Below are positions 62,576 through 64,000 of a stretch of DNA of 64,000 bases, one piece after another. The position numbers and the translations under genes were made by a program. The DNA comes from Brassica napus (taxonomy: Eukaryota > Streptophyta > Magnoliopsida > Brassicales > Brassicaceae). How positions within the stretch are numbered: the first letter of the stretch is position 1; each line of letters begins with the position of its first letter. Under the pieces are notes generated by a model. That model did no database searches, was not told the DNA's origin, and saw only the letters and a list, made by a program, of their open reading frames with translations. Where the stretch lies: the NCBI RefSeq assembly GCF_020379485.1, contig NC_063452.1:8783065-8847064 (forward strand), written 5' to 3'.

Positions 62576-64000
62576 CACTACAAGAAAATACATGCTTAAC
62601 GAAGAAATTTAACGAGGAAAAACAATCCTCGTAAATTTACGTCGATTTTACGAGGAACTTACGTGGAAAACTAAAGTCATCGTTATTTCCTCGTAACGTA
62701 ACGACAAAAGTGTTTCGTCGTAAAGTGGATGTAATTTGACGAGTATTTTACGAGGAAAAACTATTTCCTGGTAAATACGACGTAAACTTTACGTGTTATT
62801 TACGAGGAAATAGTTTACGTGTATTTAGCGAGGAAATTTTGAATCCACCAACTTTGTAGGTGTTACACTTTTTTTTTGCCACCTAATTAATTTTCGTCGT
62901 AAATTCATAGGAAAATTACAACTACCAGATTCGAAATTTCCTATAAATATGGATGTTTGAACATCATTTTAAACACACCAACAACAAAAAACGTGAAAGA
63001 AAAAAAAATGGCTGGCTCCGGGACTATTTACGAGTTGCGGAAGTGGATGTATATGCATAGAGATGCTAACGGGAGAGTGACGAAAAAATACCTTGCGGGT
63101 CTGGAGACATTTATGCATCAAGCACATTCAACACCGCTCGCCCAAGAAAGTGGTAAGATGTTCTGTCCTTGTCGGAAATGCAACAATTCGAAACTGGCAA
63201 ACCGTGAAAATGTTTGGAAGCATTTAATAAATAGAGGTTTCACGCCAAATTACTATATCTGGTTTCAACATGGAGAAGGTTTTAATTATGATCAGAATGA
63301 AGCTAGTAGTAGTAATAGCAATTTTCAGGAAAAAGAACCGGTTGATCATATTTTGCATAATGAACATAGTTACCATCAAAAGGAGATGGTAGATTATGAT
63401 AGGGTTCATGATATGGTAGCTGATGCATTCGTAGCTCATGATGAAGATGAAGAACCTAATATAGATGCAAAAAAGTTTTACGAAATGTTAAACGCGGCGA
63501 ATCAACCACTTTACAGTGGTTGTAGAGAAGGTCTCTCTAAATTGTCGTTAGCTGCTAGAATGATGAATATTAAAACTGATCACAATCTACCTGAAAGTTG
63601 CATGAACGAATGGGCGGACTTGTTTAAAGAGTATTTTCCGGAAGACAATGTGTCTGCTGATTCTTATTTTGAGATTCAGAAACTGGTTTATAGTCTTGGG
63701 TTGCCTTCGGAGATGATAGATGTTTGCATCGACAACTGCATGATCTATTGGGGAGATGATGAGAAGCTAGAAGAATGTCGATTCTGCAAGAAGCCACGAT
63801 TCAAGCCGCAAGGATGGGGACGTAATAGGGTACCGTACCAAAGGATGTGGTACCTACTAATTACAGACATATTGAAAAGATTGTATCAATCAGAGCAGAC
63901 TGCTGGAAAGATGAGGTGGCATGCCAAGCATACTCAGACGGATGGTGAGATGACTCATCCATCAGATGCAAGAGCCTGGAAACATTTCAACAAAGTACAT
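62576..64000 (+). mobile_element. CACTA element, 5' end (continues beyond window)
   Basis: The terminus CACTACAAGAAAATACATGC is followed by dense subterminal words (TTTACGAGGA, CCTCGTAAA, TTACGTCG) and the transposase gene. The order and sequence mirror the minus-strand element ending at 45,866. The second terminus and target duplication lie outside the window. Confidence 0.9.
63008..64000 (+). CDS. CACTA transposase TNP2, N-terminal part
   Basis: The frame is open for all 331 codons from the ATG at 63,008 to the window edge. It starts MAGSGTIYELRKWMYMHRDA, keeps the Cys-rich MFCPCRKCNNSKLANREN segment of the transposase-associated domain, then an acidic stretch (DEDEEPNIDAKKFYEML) and the start of the TNP2 domain (ECRFCKKPRFKPQGWGRNR, YQRMWYL). 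Unlike the copy at 43,993-45,483 it retains the natural start codon and shows no stop in the part visible. A few positions differ from that copy where both could be informative (for example GWGRNRV for GRGRNRI). Whether the catalytic part is intact is unknown. Confidence 0.88.
   Translation, partial: MAGSGTIYELRKWMYMHRDANGRVTKKYLAGLETFMHQAHSTPLAQESGKMFCPCRKCNNSKLANRENVWKHLINRGFTPNYYIWFQHGEGFNYDQNEASSSNSNFQEKEPVDHILHNEHSYHQKEMVDYDRVHDMVADAFVAHDEDEEPNIDAKKFYEMLNAANQPLYSGCREGLSKLSLAARMMNIKTDHNLPESCMNEWADLFKEYFPEDNVSADSYFEIQKLVYSLGLPSEMIDVCIDNCMIYWGDDEKLEECRFCKKPRFKPQGWGRNRVPYQRMWYLLITDILKRLYQSEQTAGKMRWHAKHTQTDGEMTHPSDARAWKHFNKVH

Overview
The window is plant nuclear DNA. Its AT-rich intergenic sequence, GT-AG introns, Helitron termini, PIF/Harbinger, CACTA, Mutator, hAT and Ty1/copia families, and the close likeness of its few host genes to Arabidopsis families, point to a Brassicaceae species, most likely a Brassica. 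That assignment is made from memory of gene and transposon families, not from a search. There are four host loci: two paralogous AAA-ATPase genes on the minus strand (one cut by the left edge, one complete at 18.5-20.1 kb), a tryptophan synthase beta (TSB)-like gene on the plus strand spread over 14.6 kb (34.0-48.6 kb), and a cytosolic soluble inorganic pyrophosphatase gene on the minus strand (58.4-60.0 kb). Most of the rest is transposable-element sequence.

Layout. 0-0.7 kb: 5' part of an AAA-ATPase gene. 0.7-8.7 kb: AT-rich spacer with a candidate Helitron, two 43-bp-period tandem repeats, a Stowaway-type MITE and a 1.25-kb Mutator-like inverted-repeat element with a perfect 9-bp target duplication. 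8.7-18.2 kb: an unrecognised exon-like stretch, possibly Helitron-borne, interrupted by a nearly intact Ty1/copia element (11,247-16,234; near-identical LTRs, 5-bp target duplication, one stop codon in gag-pol). 18.5-20.1 kb: the complete two-exon AAA-ATPase gene. 20.1-34.0 kb: repeats, hAT and Helitron elements, a palindromic 9-bp-TSD element with telomere-like repeats at its centre, a 4.8-kb PIF/Harbinger element with both of its genes decayed, and a Helitron with three tandem ~620-bp units.

34.0-48.6 kb: the TSB-like gene. Its five exons are readable, but intron 1 (4.9 kb) holds two Helitrons, intron 2 (7.2 kb) holds a 5.7-kb CACTA element inserted in a Helitron, and intron 3 holds a MITE. 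A 608-bp hAT MITE sits two bases from the probable TATA box. The last codons and the stop run into the truncated middle of a second, minus-strand copia element (48.6-53.0 kb), itself broken by a hAT MITE. Several residues conserved in the catalytic site of tryptophan synthase beta are changed.

53-64 kb: decayed repeats, an eEF1A pseudogene fragment, a 46-bp perfect inverted repeat with a 38-nt loop, a single-unit relative of the triple-unit Helitron, the pyrophosphatase gene, a GA-rich microsatellite, and the 5' end of a second CACTA element whose transposase reading frame is open to the window edge.

The host genes show no sign of acting together. I did not find a new molecular system. The most notable items are the TSB-like gene with altered active-site residues and transposon-shaped ends, and several transposon structures with unusual architecture.
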